Assembly: GCA_003577165.1 (NCBI GenBank)
Contig: QEUM01000007.1
Coordinates: forward strand, 101,919 to 165,918
Source: Armatimonadota bacterium
GTDB lineage: Bacteria > Armatimonadota > Fimbriimonadia > Fimbriimonadales > ATM1
Direction: 5' to 3'
Length of the DNA: 64,000 bases
The translations under genes were made by a program, and so were the position numbers. A model generated the notes under the pieces. That model worked only from the letters and a program-made list of their open reading frames with translations, searched no databases and was not told the origin of the DNA. Each line of letters begins with the position of its first letter. Position 1 is the first letter of the stretch. This document shows, in pieces, positions 27,841-35,582 of the stretch.

Positions 27841-28995
27841 TTACGACATCCAACTCTTCCAGTATTCGCCGTCTTCGATCGCGACGGCGTCCTTCGTCAA
27901 ATAGAGGGGGCGGAAGGTGTCGAGCATCACGGCGAGTTCTTCCGTTCGCGTCGCGCCGATCGACTTTTCTGCGAGTCCAGGCTGCGGGCCGTGCGGGATG
28001 CCGAGCGGGTGCAGAGTGATCGAGCCTTCTTCGATGCCTTTGCGCGAACCGAAGTTGCCGTTGACGTAATAGAGGACTTCGTCGCTGTCTATGTTCGAGT
28101 GAACGTAAGGAACGGTGACGGCCTCGGGATGATAGTCGAGCATCCTCGGACAGAAACTGCACACCACGTAGTTGCCGGCTTCGAACGTTTGGTGGATGGG
28201 CGGGGGCATGTGCAGTTTTCCGGTAATCGGGCTGAAGTCGTTGATGTTGAAGGCCCACGGGTAGACGTATCCATCCCAGCCGACCACGTCGAACGGATGG
28301 AAATCGTAGGTGTACTCGGTGAGTTCGTTCCTTGCGCGCACCAGGACCTTGAAGTCGCCCTTCTCATCGTAAGTTTTCAACTCAACGGGGGGGCGAATGT
28401 CGCGCTCGCAGAACGGCGCGTGCTCGAGCAGTTGGCCGTAGTTGTTGCGGTAGCGCTTCGGAATCTCGATGTGGGTGGTGGAGAGGATGCAGATCATCCG
28501 CTGAGGCACGGAGTCCATCTTGATGCGATAGATCGTTCCGCGCGGAACCACGATGTAGTCGCCGGGCTTGTACGGCACGTCGCCGAACTGCGACTCGAAG
28601 ACGCCGCTGCCGTCGTGCATGAACAGAAGTTCGTCGCCGTCCGCGTTCTTGAAGAAGTAGTCCATCGAGTCGGCGGCCCAGACGTGGTGCCAGACCACGT
28701 CGCCGTTGCCGAGGAGGGCGATTCGTCCGGTGATCGGGTCTCCGCAGGGCTTGAGGGCGGCGGTTTTGAGGTGCCGGTGCCGGAGCGGCTCGTGGGATAA
28801 GAACTCGACGCCGACAGGACCCCGCGCCTCCCATGCCTTGACCCGCGTGGGCATGTTGATGTGGTAGGCGATGCTCTGAATCCCGCTGAAACCGTGTACG
28901 CCCAGCACCTGCTCCGAATACAGGCCGCCGTCCGGCTTCCGAAACGCGATGTGCCGCTTGGGCGGAATCTTCCCTAAAGAAACGTACCGTGGCAT
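27841..28995 (-). CDS. hmgA: Homogentisate 1,2-dioxygenase
   Basis: 384 residues, the size of the shorter bacterial type. Family motifs include GGLYSEQVLGVHGFSGIQSI, YHINMPTRV, FMHDGSGVFESQFGDVPYKP, YVYPWAFNINDFSPITGKLH and, near the C-terminus, ITLHPLGIPHGPQPG. The conserved His/Glu residues of the non-haem iron site fall in the IHQTF...H...IPHGPQPG part. It opens the ring of homogentisate in tyrosine and phenylalanine breakdown. None of the other pathway genes (4-hydroxyphenylpyruvate dioxygenase, maleylacetoacetate isomerase, fumarylacetoacetase) is adjacent. Confidence 0.85.
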   Translation of the reverse strand: MPRYVSLGKIPPKRHIAFRKPDGGLYSEQVLGVHGFSGIQSIAYHINMPTRVKAWEARGPVGVEFLSHEPLRHRHLKTAALKPCGDPITGRIALLGNGDVVWHHVWAADSMDYFFKNADGDELLFMHDGSGVFESQFGDVPYKPGDYIVVPRGTIYRIKMDSVPQRMICILSTTHIEIPKRYRNNYGQLLEHAPFCERDIRPPVELKTYDEKGDFKVLVRARNELTEYTYDFHPFDVVGWDGYVYPWAFNINDFSPITGKLHMPPPIHQTFEAGNYVVCSFCPRMLDYHPEAVTVPYVHSNIDSDEVLYYVNGNFGSRKGIEEGSITLHPLGIPHGPQPGLAEKSIGATRTEELAVMLDTFRPLYLTKDAVAIEDGEYWKSWMS

Positions 28996-29220
28996 GGCTT
29001 TTCTCCGGCGGATTATGGCCCACCGAGCCCGCCCCTGGGCCTTTCGCCCCGCCCCGGGCCAAGATTTCTGATCCCTCCTCGGGGAATCACTTGAGATTCT
29101 TGAGCCTGGCTTCAGAATATCTTAGGTATTTGGCCCCATTCGGTTCATAATCCGTATCGCGGGGCGGGCCGGCCGCATAGAATAGTCACGAGGGTTGGAA
29201 ACGGCCCTCAGGAGACGGAA

Positions 29221-29784
29221 ATGACAACGCAATCACGGGACGAGAGGTATCTGATCGCCGAAGCGGCCGGGGGGAACCGGCTGGCGTTCGACATCCTGGT
29301 CCGGACGCACTACCGGGGTGTGTACGGGCTCGCTCTGCGCGTCTTGGGCAACCAGGACGACGCGGCGGACGCGACCCAGACGACTTTCCTCAAGGCCCTC
29401 CGCTCCATCGGCGAGTTCGACACCAGCCGCCCGATGAAGCCCTGGCTGTATCGGATCTGCGCGAACGTGTGCACGGACATCGTTAGGTCCAAGCACAGAT
29501 CGCACGACGCGCTCGATCAGCACGCGCACCTGCTCGAAAGCGCAGATGACACGGAGGACCACGCCGAGCAGAGCGAACTGCAGGGCAAGGTCTTGCGGGC
29601 GATCTCTCGTTTGCCGGAGCGGTATCGAAAGATCATCATGATGCGGCACTACGAGCAGTTGGACGTCGAGGAGATCGCGCAGAAGGTCGGCGCGCCGGAA
29701 GGCACGATCAAGAGTTGGCTGTTCCGCGCCCGGGCGCAGCTTCGCCGCGAACTGGCGGGCGTTCTCGAGCCGACCGCAGCCTAA
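29221..29784 (+). CDS. ECF RNA polymerase sigma factor
   Basis: 187 residues. Region 2: AFDILVRTHYRGVYGLALRV, DAADATQTTFLKALRSIGEF, PMKPWLYRICANVCTDIVRS. Region 4: LPERYRKIIMMRHYEQLDVE, EIAQKVGAPEGTIKSWLFRA, RAQLRRELAG. AGGAGACGG precedes the ATG. A weak TAGAAT at 29178-29183 may be the -10. No anti-sigma gene is adjacent; a terminator follows at 29815. Regulon unknown. Confidence 0.9.
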   Translation: MTTQSRDERYLIAEAAGGNRLAFDILVRTHYRGVYGLALRVLGNQDDAADATQTTFLKALRSIGEFDTSRPMKPWLYRICANVCTDIVRSKHRSHDALDQHAHLLESADDTEDHAEQSELQGKVLRAISRLPERYRKIIMMRHYEQLDVEEIAQKVGAPEGTIKSWLFRARAQLRRELAGVLEPTAA

Positions 29785-29814
29785 GCAGAATTCATTGGAC
29801 GCTGCTCCTCTCCC

Positions 29815-29850
29815 CAAGCCCGGCATTCTTGCCGGGCTTGGGCTTTCTTA
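29815..29850 (+). terminator. Terminator of the first ECF sigma gene
   Basis: 11-bp perfect stem CAAGCCCGGCA (29815-29825) / TGCCGGGCTTG (29830-29840), TTCT loop, then GGCTTTCTTA. Confidence 0.85.
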
Positions 29851-29882
29851 GGGTGACGAAGTTTTCCGAATTGCCGCGCTCG

Positions 29883-29891
29883 TGTTAGAAT
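29883..29891 (+). promoter_or_regulatory. Extended -10 promoter for the gene at 29924
   Basis: TGTTAGAAT at 29883-29891 (extended -10; TAGAAT 29886-29891). The best -35 is TTTTCC at 29862-29867, 18-nt spacer, which is weak. AGGAGG (29912-29917) follows. Confidence 0.5.
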
Positions 29892-29923
29892 CTATCGCAA
29901 GCGCACAGCGCAGGAGGACGAGA

Positions 29924-30661
29924 GTGCTGATTTCGATTGTCGCCGGCCTTGCTCTGCCGCTCGCCAGCGGCCCCGAGGCGTTCTACGCGAGCACCGAGAG
30001 ATTCGGATACACGGGAACCGTCTCGGTCTACAACACCCTTTCAGACGCGCAAAACGGGCGCAACGCGCGATACAGTGCGATTGTCGTCCCGCAGCGGGAC
30101 GGGTCGATATACCTGGTCAGGAACAGACCGACCTTCTACGAAGACTTCAACGCGTTTCTAACGAACTGGTACTCCAACAGCGGTCAGAACCCGAACAACA
30201 AGAACGAAGCGTTCGTGCAGATGTACGACGACAACGCGTCGAACTGGCAGAACCAGAAGGGGTACTGGAACCGCGAGCACACGGTGTTCACGGTCGAGGC
30301 GAAGGGGAAGGACGCGACCTATCCGTCGAGAGAGAATCCCGGCGACTACGCTCGGCTGTGGAACGCGGGCGCGCCTCAGGGCTCGGGCGAGAGCACGAAG
30401 GGCACGTACCTTGTGTACGAGTACAGGTTGGTTGCGACCGGACTGGCCGGCACGGACCCGGACGGCGATGGGTTCTTCGAGAGCGCCGGAAACGCCGCGA
30501 GTTACTCCGGCTACTTCAAGGGCATCTTCCGGAACGAGAGCGAGAGGTATCCGGCGTCGAACGGGTTTTACGTCGTCAACCTGGTGATCAACTCGACGTC
30601 CTGGGCTGTGACGAACTCGCACGCGGGGAGCGACAACTTCGGCTCGAACACGGTGAAGTAG
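29924..30661 (+). CDS. Secreted protein of unknown function
   Basis: 245 residues from a GTG at 29924 with AGGAGG 6 nt upstream; an in-frame GTG at 29882 overlaps the -10 box and is rejected. Signal peptide VLISIVAGLALPLASG. The mature protein is rich in Tyr, Asn and Ser (FYASTERFGYTGTVSVYNTL, FVQMYDDNASNWQNQKGYWN, GYFKGIFRNESERYPASNGF) and has no Cys, typical of an extracellular beta structure. No sorting signal is visible at the C-terminus. I do not recognise a family. It lies between the two ECF sigma genes but has its own promoter. Confidence 0.65.
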   Translation: MLISIVAGLALPLASGPEAFYASTERFGYTGTVSVYNTLSDAQNGRNARYSAIVVPQRDGSIYLVRNRPTFYEDFNAFLTNWYSNSGQNPNNKNEAFVQMYDDNASNWQNQKGYWNREHTVFTVEAKGKDATYPSRENPGDYARLWNAGAPQGSGESTKGTYLVYEYRLVATGLAGTDPDGDGFFESAGNAASYSGYFKGIFRNESERYPASNGFYVVNLVINSTSWAVTNSHAGSDNFGSNTVK

Positions 30662-30733
30662 GCCCAGGGCTGCGGGCGCGGCCGGACTCGCGCCGGGGCC
30701 GCCCAGAACCCGGCATATTTCCCGCCCGCGCGT

Positions 30734-30760
30734 GGAACCGCCCTGCCTTCTGGGGGTGTT
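30734..30760 (+). promoter_or_regulatory. Possible ECF-type promoter upstream of the second sigma gene
   Basis: GGAACC at 30734-30739 resembles the GGAAC -35 of many ECF promoters, and a GTT (30758-30760) stands 19 nt after GGAAC. The gene for an ECF sigma starts 34 nt later. Short motifs; weak evidence. Confidence 0.25.
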
Positions 30761-30793
30761 GAACCGGGTGGAAAGGTACACTGCCGCCCGGCG

Positions 30794-31339
30794 ATGCTCT
30801 GGGGGAAGCGTTCCAAACGCGACCAATTCGAGCGGGCGGTACGCGGTGTCTTTCCCTCCGTCTACAACACGGCCCTGAGGATGTCTCGGAACCGTGAAGA
30901 GGCCGAGGACCTCGCACAGGAAACCATGGTCCGCGCCTACGAAGCCTTCGAGCGCTTCGATGGCAGGAACCTCAAAGCCTGGCTGCTGAGAATCCTCACC
31001 AACCTCTTCATCAACCGGTACCGAAAGGGACAAAGAGAGCCGGAAATCGGAACGTTGGAAACCGACGACGGCCCGATGGATGTTGTAGACGATAGAGCCG
31101 ATCCGGCCGCAGAACTTTTCGACGGCCTGCTCGGCGAAGAAGTGGAAGAAGCCTTGAAGAAACTGCCCGAAGAGTATCGAGCCGCTGTGTTGCTGACCGA
31201 CGTCGAAGGCCTCAGTTATGAGGAAACGGCGGATGCGCTCGGCGTTCCGATCGGAACGGTTCGATCCCGGCTGGCGCGAGGACGCGCGCTGCTCCGTTCG
31301 GAGCTCCTCAACTACGCCAAATCGCGAGGATATCTGTGA
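30794..31339 (+). CDS. ECF RNA polymerase sigma factor (with downstream anti-sigma)
   Basis: 181 residues. Region 2: VRGVFPSVYNTALRMSRNRE, EAEDLAQETMVRAYEAFERF, NLKAWLLRILTNLFINRYRK. Region 4: LPEEYRAAVLLTDVEGLSYE, ETADALGVPIGTVRSRLARG. This arrangement resembles the SigR/RpoE-like ECF groups. Its TGA overlaps the ATG of the anti-sigma gene (TGATG), so the two are translationally coupled. Confidence 0.92.
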   Translation: MLWGKRSKRDQFERAVRGVFPSVYNTALRMSRNREEAEDLAQETMVRAYEAFERFDGRNLKAWLLRILTNLFINRYRKGQREPEIGTLETDDGPMDVVDDRADPAAELFDGLLGEEVEEALKKLPEEYRAAVLLTDVEGLSYEETADALGVPIGTVRSRLARGRALLRSELLNYAKSRGYL

Positions 31340-32082
31340 TGCCCAACGAGTTCGATTCGAAGTTGAAGGTCCACGCGTTCGCCGACGGTGAGTTGTCCGC
31401 TGAAGAGATTCCCGGCGTGGAAGTCCTCATCGACCAAGACCCTGACTGCAAAGACGAATACCTCTGCGTGATGCAGATGAAATCCGTCCTTCGGGACAAA
31501 CTTCCTTCGCACTCCTGCGACGAAGCCTGGGACGGATGTTGCGGCCGCTTGCGGGAAATCGATCGGGTTCAGCAGACGGAAGCCGTCTTCGGAAAGTTTC
31601 GATTCGCCATCGTCGGCGTCGTCGCGGTCGCGATCTTCGCAGCCGCGTACATGAACCGGATTAGTCCCGGGTCGCGAACGCCGATGGATTCGCTCGCGAC
31701 GACCGTGTCTGCGGCGGCTGCCGGGCCCGCTTTCGTTGGCAGCAACGAGCGCGACGGCGCGAATTGGGTGTCCCGAAAACTCGGGACGAACATCGAGAAG
31801 CCGAGCCTGTCGCAGAGGCTGCTGCAGCTTGTCCGCACCGATGTGATCGAGGACGTGGACGGGCCGATCGGACGCTTCATCTACACCGACGGCGTGACGG
31901 TTTACACGCTTCTCGTGCTGCCCGGAAGGTCGTGCGTTGGCGGCGATCCGGTGCCCGGAATGTCGGACGTGTGCTGCCATTCCGTCGGCAAACTCAACTC
32001 GCTCTGCTGGGAGCGCGACGGGCAACTGTACATCCTCGCCGCGCCGAAGCGGATCGAGGACCTGATCGCGCTCGTGCGATAG
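31339..32082 (+). CDS. Membrane anti-sigma factor
   Basis: 247 residues from ATG 31339, sharing one base with the sigma stop codon. The cytoplasmic N-terminus has the anti-sigma type HAFADGELSAEEIPGVE and several Cys (DPDCKDEYLC, HSCDEAWDGCCGRL) that could bind zinc or sense redox state, though not in the exact ZAS spacing. One membrane span (FRFAIVGVVAVAIFAAAYM, residues about 88-106). The periplasmic part holds more Cys (GRSCVGGDPV, MSDVCCHSVG, LNSLCWERD). Likely holds the sigma factor inactive until an envelope or oxidative signal. Confidence 0.8.
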   Translation: MPNEFDSKLKVHAFADGELSAEEIPGVEVLIDQDPDCKDEYLCVMQMKSVLRDKLPSHSCDEAWDGCCGRLREIDRVQQTEAVFGKFRFAIVGVVAVAIFAAAYMNRISPGSRTPMDSLATTVSAAAAGPAFVGSNERDGANWVSRKLGTNIEKPSLSQRLLQLVRTDVIEDVDGPIGRFIYTDGVTVYTLLVLPGRSCVGGDPVPGMSDVCCHSVGKLNSLCWERDGQLYILAAPKRIEDLIALVR

Positions 32083-32151
32083 GCCCCACCCCCGAACCTC
32101 CGGGAACTTTTTAGGCCCGGATGGGTTTGAATAGAGTGGACAGCGCAGGCT

Positions 32152-32291
32152 GACGACTTTGAAAAGAGATGCAGTACCGGCGTCCCGCCGGTGAAGACGA
32201 GTGATTCGCGGCGATACCGCCGAGCGACTTGCCTGTTGAAGTGACAATCGAATAGACGCAGAAGCCGAGGGACATTAAGGCTTTCGTCGTC
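32152..32291 (+). ncRNA. Unclassified structured RNA candidate
   Basis: A terminal helix joins GACGAC (32152-32157) to GTCGTC (32286-32291), continued by GAAAAG (32161-32166) with CTTTC (32281-32285). Inside it: hairpin ACCGGCG/CGCCGGT (32176-32182 / 32186-32192, loop TCC), and a second hairpin TCGC-GGCG / CGCC-(GA)-GCGA (32206-32213 / 32218-32227). A strong terminator lies 22 nt downstream. No open frame on either strand is convincing. It does not match riboswitch or 6S, SRP, tmRNA or RNase P patterns that I know. It could be a small RNA or a 3' element of the sigma/anti-sigma transcript. Confidence 0.4.
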
Positions 32292-32312
32292 TCCTCTCCT
32301 CCCTCAAAACCA

Positions 32313-32350
32313 GCCCCCCGTTCCCCCGACGGGGGGCGTAGTGCTTTTTT
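32313..32350 (+). terminator. Strong rho-independent terminator
   Basis: 9-bp stem GCCCCCCGT (32313-32321) / ACGGGGGGC (32329-32337), then GTAGTG and a six-T run (32345-32350). It ends whatever transcript runs through the 32.1-32.3 kb region. Confidence 0.85.
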
Positions 32351-32369
32351 GGGGGGCCGGATGCTCCGC

Positions 32370-32780
32370 CTAAGGGTCCAAGGTTATTAAGTGCCGAGCG
32401 ATGAATTGAGCGACGGCGTCTTTTGAAATTCCTCTCTCTGCGACGAGCATCGCCACCTCGTACAGTTCCTCGTCGCCGACGTTTAGGGTCAGGCCATTCC
32501 GCTCGAGGAACGCGATCGCAGCAATCACGCCTGTGCGCTTGTTACCGTCGAGGAAGCCGTGGTTCTGAGCGAGGTTGCACCAGTATGTGGCGGCCATGTC
32601 CTCAATGGTCTTACAAAGGAACTCTCCGCCAAAAGTCTGGGCGGCGGCGAGAGTAGCGCTGGTGATGAGACCGAGATCTCGAATTCCATGCGCACCGCCG
32701 TGCCGTTCGATCGAGAAGTCGTGGAGCCGTATCACCTCGTCCACAGTGAGGAAGACTGGCTCCGGCTGATCACTTGGCAA
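32370..32780 (-). CDS. doc: Doc-family (death-on-curing) toxin
   Basis: 136 residues from a TTG at 32780, overlapping the antitoxin end by 11 nt. The start is set by the typical Doc opening FLTVDEVIRLHDFSIERHGG. The Fic/Doc catalytic motif reads NHGFLDGNKRTG; Doc normally has HxFxDxNKR, so the catalytic His, Asp, Asn, Lys and Arg are all present. Doc kinases phosphorylate EF-Tu and stop translation. Coupled to an AbrB-type antitoxin rather than the classical Phd. Confidence 0.88.
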   Translation of the reverse strand: MPSDQPEPVFLTVDEVIRLHDFSIERHGGAHGIRDLGLITSATLAAAQTFGGEFLCKTIEDMAATYWCNLAQNHGFLDGNKRTGVIAAIAFLERNGLTLNVGDEELYEVAMLVAERGISKDAVAQFIARHLITLDP

Positions 32781-32973
32781 GGCGTTTCAGCGCTCTGCCG
32801 TAGCGTCTGTCTATTCGCTCGGCGATCTCCTCGATCGACTTCGGCTTCGTCAGGACGATTTCGTTCTCCCTGAGACGGATCTCAACGCTCCCTTCAAGGC
32901 CAAGGTGTGCTCGTAGGGTCCTGTCGAGAATCAGGGCCTCGCTGTTGCCGGTTTTGATAAGCCTTTTGATCAT
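32770..32973 (-). CDS. AbrB/MazE-type antitoxin
   Basis: 67 residues. SpoVT-AbrB DNA-binding half: IKRLIKTGNSEALILDRTLR, AHLGLEGSVEIRLRENEIVL. The C-terminal helix (KSIEEIAERIDRRYGRALKR) would wrap the toxin. AAGGAC lies 7 nt before the ATG. Tandem 8-bp repeats 11 nt upstream are probably its operator. Forms a two-gene leftward module with doc. Confidence 0.88.
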   Translation of the reverse strand: MIKRLIKTGNSEALILDRTLRAHLGLEGSVEIRLRENEIVLTKPKSIEEIAERIDRRYGRALKRLAK

Positions 32974-32983
32974 GCGGTGTCCT

Positions 32984-33002
32984 TACAATATCTATACAAT
33001 AT
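32984..33002 (-). promoter_or_regulatory. Tandem-repeat operator of the toxin-antitoxin module
   Basis: Plus strand reads TACAATAT, CTA, TACAATAT: two perfect 8-bp direct repeats with an 11-bp period (one DNA turn), AT-rich in a GC-rich background, 11 nt before the antitoxin start. This fits autoregulation by an AbrB-type antitoxin; -10-like hexamers lie within it on the minus strand. Confidence 0.6.
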
Positions 33003-33037
33003 TATGACGCCCTCGGGCGAAAAGAGTCACGGTCAAG

Positions 33038-33148
33038 ATGCGGGGAATCTGGCGGCGGCCCCGTTTCGAGCCGGTTCCTGAGGGGCCCGCCGCGTTCCGC
33101 CGGTGGGTGGTTGACGAATTGGTGTCGGGTGGCCTTAGGGGTGGATGA
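33038..33148 (+). CDS. Small ORF coupled to the terminase gene
   Basis: 36 codons: MRGIWRRPRFEPVPEGPAAF then RRWVVDELVSGGLRGG. Its TGA overlaps the terminase ATG (ATGA), which suggests translational coupling. It is too short to be a small terminase subunit, and no clear ribosome site precedes it. It could be a leader or a leftover of an upstream packaging gene. Confidence 0.35.
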   Translation: MRGIWRRPRFEPVPEGPAAFRRWVVDELVSGGLRGG

Positions 33149-34422
33149 AGCGACTTTTGCGAAGGCTCGAGCGGGCGGGGTGGACGCCGCATGCCGGGCA
33201 ACTCGAATACCTCCTCTGCCGGGCGAGGTTCCGCATCCTTGCCTGCGGGCGGAGATGGGGCAAAACGGACGCGGCCGCCGCCGACATCGCCCTCCGCGTG
33301 GCCTCGACGAAAGAGAGCCGGCAACTCGCCGTCGCGCCGACGCTCGAACAGGCGCGCCTGGTCTTCGACCGCATCGGATGGATGCTCACCGCGCTCGGCG
33401 TCGCCTTCACGTCCGTCCTCTCCCCCCACCCGACGCACCGGATCTACGAAGACGGAACGAACAAGAAGAAGATCATCCACGTCGTGGACGCGCGATCCGG
33501 TAACGAGCCGCGGTTTCTTCGCGGGCGAGGCGCGGATCACATCCTGGTGGACGAGGCGGCGTTCGTTCATGAGTCGCTCATCACAGAAGTCGCGATGCCG
33601 ATGCTTGCGGCGAGCGGAGGACGGATGTCCCTCGTCAGCACTCCGTTCGGACGAAACGTGTTCTACCGCTACTTCCGCTTGGGAGAAGAAGGACATCCAG
33701 AGTTCTGGAGCCGCAGGTCTCCCAGTGCGGAGAACCCAGCAGTGGACAGGACCTACCTCGCGCTGCAGAGAGAACTGCTGACCGAGCGCGCCTATCGCAC
33801 CGAGTATGAAGCCGAGTTCTGCGATTCGTTGACGACGGTGTTTCCCATGGACGCGCTGCACGACGCGCTCGCGGTCGAGCCCGTGCGCGGGGGGGCGGTC
33901 GTGATGGGCGTGGACTGGGCGAGATACAAGGACTACACCGCCTTCGTCGCGCTGCGCGGCACGCGGGATCGCGCCGAGGTGATCGAGTGCGGGCGGTGGA
34001 CTCACGCGTCTTGGTCGGAGTCGGTTCGCCGCATCGTGGAGATCGCGGGACGATGCCAGGCGGGCGTCGTCTGCTGCGATGCGACGGGTGGGGGGAACGT
34101 GGTGGCGGAGCAGTTGGCAGGCTTCGCGCGCAACTTCGTCGTTCTCCCATTCGAGTTCACGGCGAGAAGCAAGCCCGAACTCATCGAGGGGCTCGTGTGG
34201 GCGCTGGAACAAAGGAGGATTCGGCTGCTCGCGTCGGCCGACCTCATGCGTGAATTGGAGCACTACGAGGCCACTCCGTCCGAGAGGGGAGTTCGCTATT
34301 CCGGAAGCGGCGGCTTCCATGACGACTTGGTGTGCGCGCTCGCGCTGGCGAATCACGCCATCGTGCGGGCCGCCCCCCCGACGTTCATCGCCCGAGCAAG
34401 ACAAGGAGGACTAACGAAGTGA
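33145..34422 (+). CDS. terL: Phage terminase large subunit
   Basis: 425 residues. ATPase: Walker A ILACGRRWGKTD (residues 31-42) and Walker B HILVDEAAF (132-140), then SLVSTPFGRN. RNase H-like nuclease: GVDWARYKDYTAFVAL (catalytic Asp), VVCCDATGGGNVVAEQL (second Asp) and FHDDLVCALALANHA near the end (third acidic pair). All key residues are present, so it looks intact. GGGGTGG precedes the ATG. It overlaps the portal gene by four bases (GTGA). Confidence 0.9.
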   Translation: MKRLLRRLERAGWTPHAGQLEYLLCRARFRILACGRRWGKTDAAAADIALRVASTKESRQLAVAPTLEQARLVFDRIGWMLTALGVAFTSVLSPHPTHRIYEDGTNKKKIIHVVDARSGNEPRFLRGRGADHILVDEAAFVHESLITEVAMPMLAASGGRMSLVSTPFGRNVFYRYFRLGEEGHPEFWSRRSPSAENPAVDRTYLALQRELLTERAYRTEYEAEFCDSLTTVFPMDALHDALAVEPVRGGAVVMGVDWARYKDYTAFVALRGTRDRAEVIECGRWTHASWSESVRRIVEIAGRCQAGVVCCDATGGGNVVAEQLAGFARNFVVLPFEFTARSKPELIEGLVWALEQRRIRLLASADLMRELEHYEATPSERGVRYSGSGGFHDDLVCALALANHAIVRAAPPTFIARARQGGLTK

Positions 34423-35516
34423 TCAAGTGGATCGAGAAGTTCAAGAGAATGCGCCCGAAGTTGGGCGAGGCGGCTCCCGCGTTGGCGCGCTCACTGGCGA
34501 ACTCGCGCCTCGCGCTTTCGCCGCCGAGCGATCCGAGCCTCGCGATATACGATGAGATGCTGCGGGACCCGCTCGTGAAGAGCGCGATCACGGTGAAGAA
34601 ACTCGGCGCGCTCGCGGTGCCATGGCAACTGGTGCCATCGGATTCGAGCGAAACGGCGAAGCGCAACGCGCGATTCATCGAGCACGTGTTCGAAGAACTC
34701 GATGGCGATGCGACGACCGTCCTGTTCGACTCGATGGACGCGCTCGCGAAGGGGTACTCGGTGCTCGAAAAAGTGTATGCGATTTCGGAGCGCAAGTTCG
34801 AAGGAACGATTCGCCTTCGGTCGCTGAAGCCGAAGGACCCCGCGTTGTTCTCGTTCGACGTTGACGAGTTCCTCAACGTGCGCGAACTCTCGCTCCGAGT
34901 GCCGGGGGAGAAGGAAGTTCGCTTGCCGAAGGGCAAGTTCGTTGTGTTCACCTATGGGGCGAAATACGGCGATCCGTTCGGAGAGCCTGACCTGCTTGCG
35001 GCCTATCGGCACTGGCTCGTGAAGAGAGAGTTGATTCGGCAGTGGAGCGCGCACCTCGAGAAGTTCGCATCGCCGACCGTTCTCGGGAAATTCAAGCGCG
35101 GGTTGCCGGAGGATGCGCAATCAGCCCTGCTCGACGCGCTCGACAAACTGCAGAGGCAATCTGCCGTTGTGTATCCGGACGATGTCGAGGTTTCGCTATT
35201 GGAGGCGTCGAGAATCGCGCCGTCGGGCTACGTCGAGGCTCTCGACTTTCACAACCGCGAAATCGCTCGCGCCATATTGGGGCAGACTCTGACCACCGAA
35301 GACTCGCAGCGCGTCGGGTCGCTCGCACTTGGCAAGGTGCACCTGCAAGTGCTCATCATGCAGTTGGCCGGGCTGCGCAAGCATCTTGCGGAGAAGGTGA
35401 TGAACGAGCAGATCGTCCGCCCGCTCATCGATCTTAATTTCGGTCCGGGAGCGTATCCGCGTTTCGTTTTCGAGGAGCCGGACCTCGACGTGTTCCGGAC
35501 CGGGAAGGTGGTTTGA
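34419..35516 (+). CDS. Phage portal protein (DUF935, Mu gp29-like)
   Basis: 365 residues from a GTG at 34419 with AAGGAGGA upstream (34403-34410), overlapping the terL stop. DUF935 features: LAIYDEMLRDPLVKSAITVK, ALAKGYSVLEKVYAISERKF, VVFTYGAKYGDPFGEPDLLA, LVKRELIRQWSAHLEKFASP and the later AILGQTLTTEDSQRVGSLAL. This is the portal that forms the DNA entry ring. Unusually, no head morphogenesis, protease or capsid gene follows; the next gene encodes a kinase-like protein. Confidence 0.85.
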   Translation: MIKWIEKFKRMRPKLGEAAPALARSLANSRLALSPPSDPSLAIYDEMLRDPLVKSAITVKKLGALAVPWQLVPSDSSETAKRNARFIEHVFEELDGDATTVLFDSMDALAKGYSVLEKVYAISERKFEGTIRLRSLKPKDPALFSFDVDEFLNVRELSLRVPGEKEVRLPKGKFVVFTYGAKYGDPFGEPDLLAAYRHWLVKRELIRQWSAHLEKFASPTVLGKFKRGLPEDAQSALLDALDKLQRQSAVVYPDDVEVSLLEASRIAPSGYVEALDFHNREIARAILGQTLTTEDSQRVGSLALGKVHLQVLIMQLAGLRKHLAEKVMNEQIVRPLIDLNFGPGAYPRFVFEEPDLDVFRTGKVV

Positions 35517-35582
35517 GCGTGGGGTCTGGTTCTGCGCTCCGGGGCCCTTCGCGGCAAGGGCTGATTCGCGTACAATCGCCGG

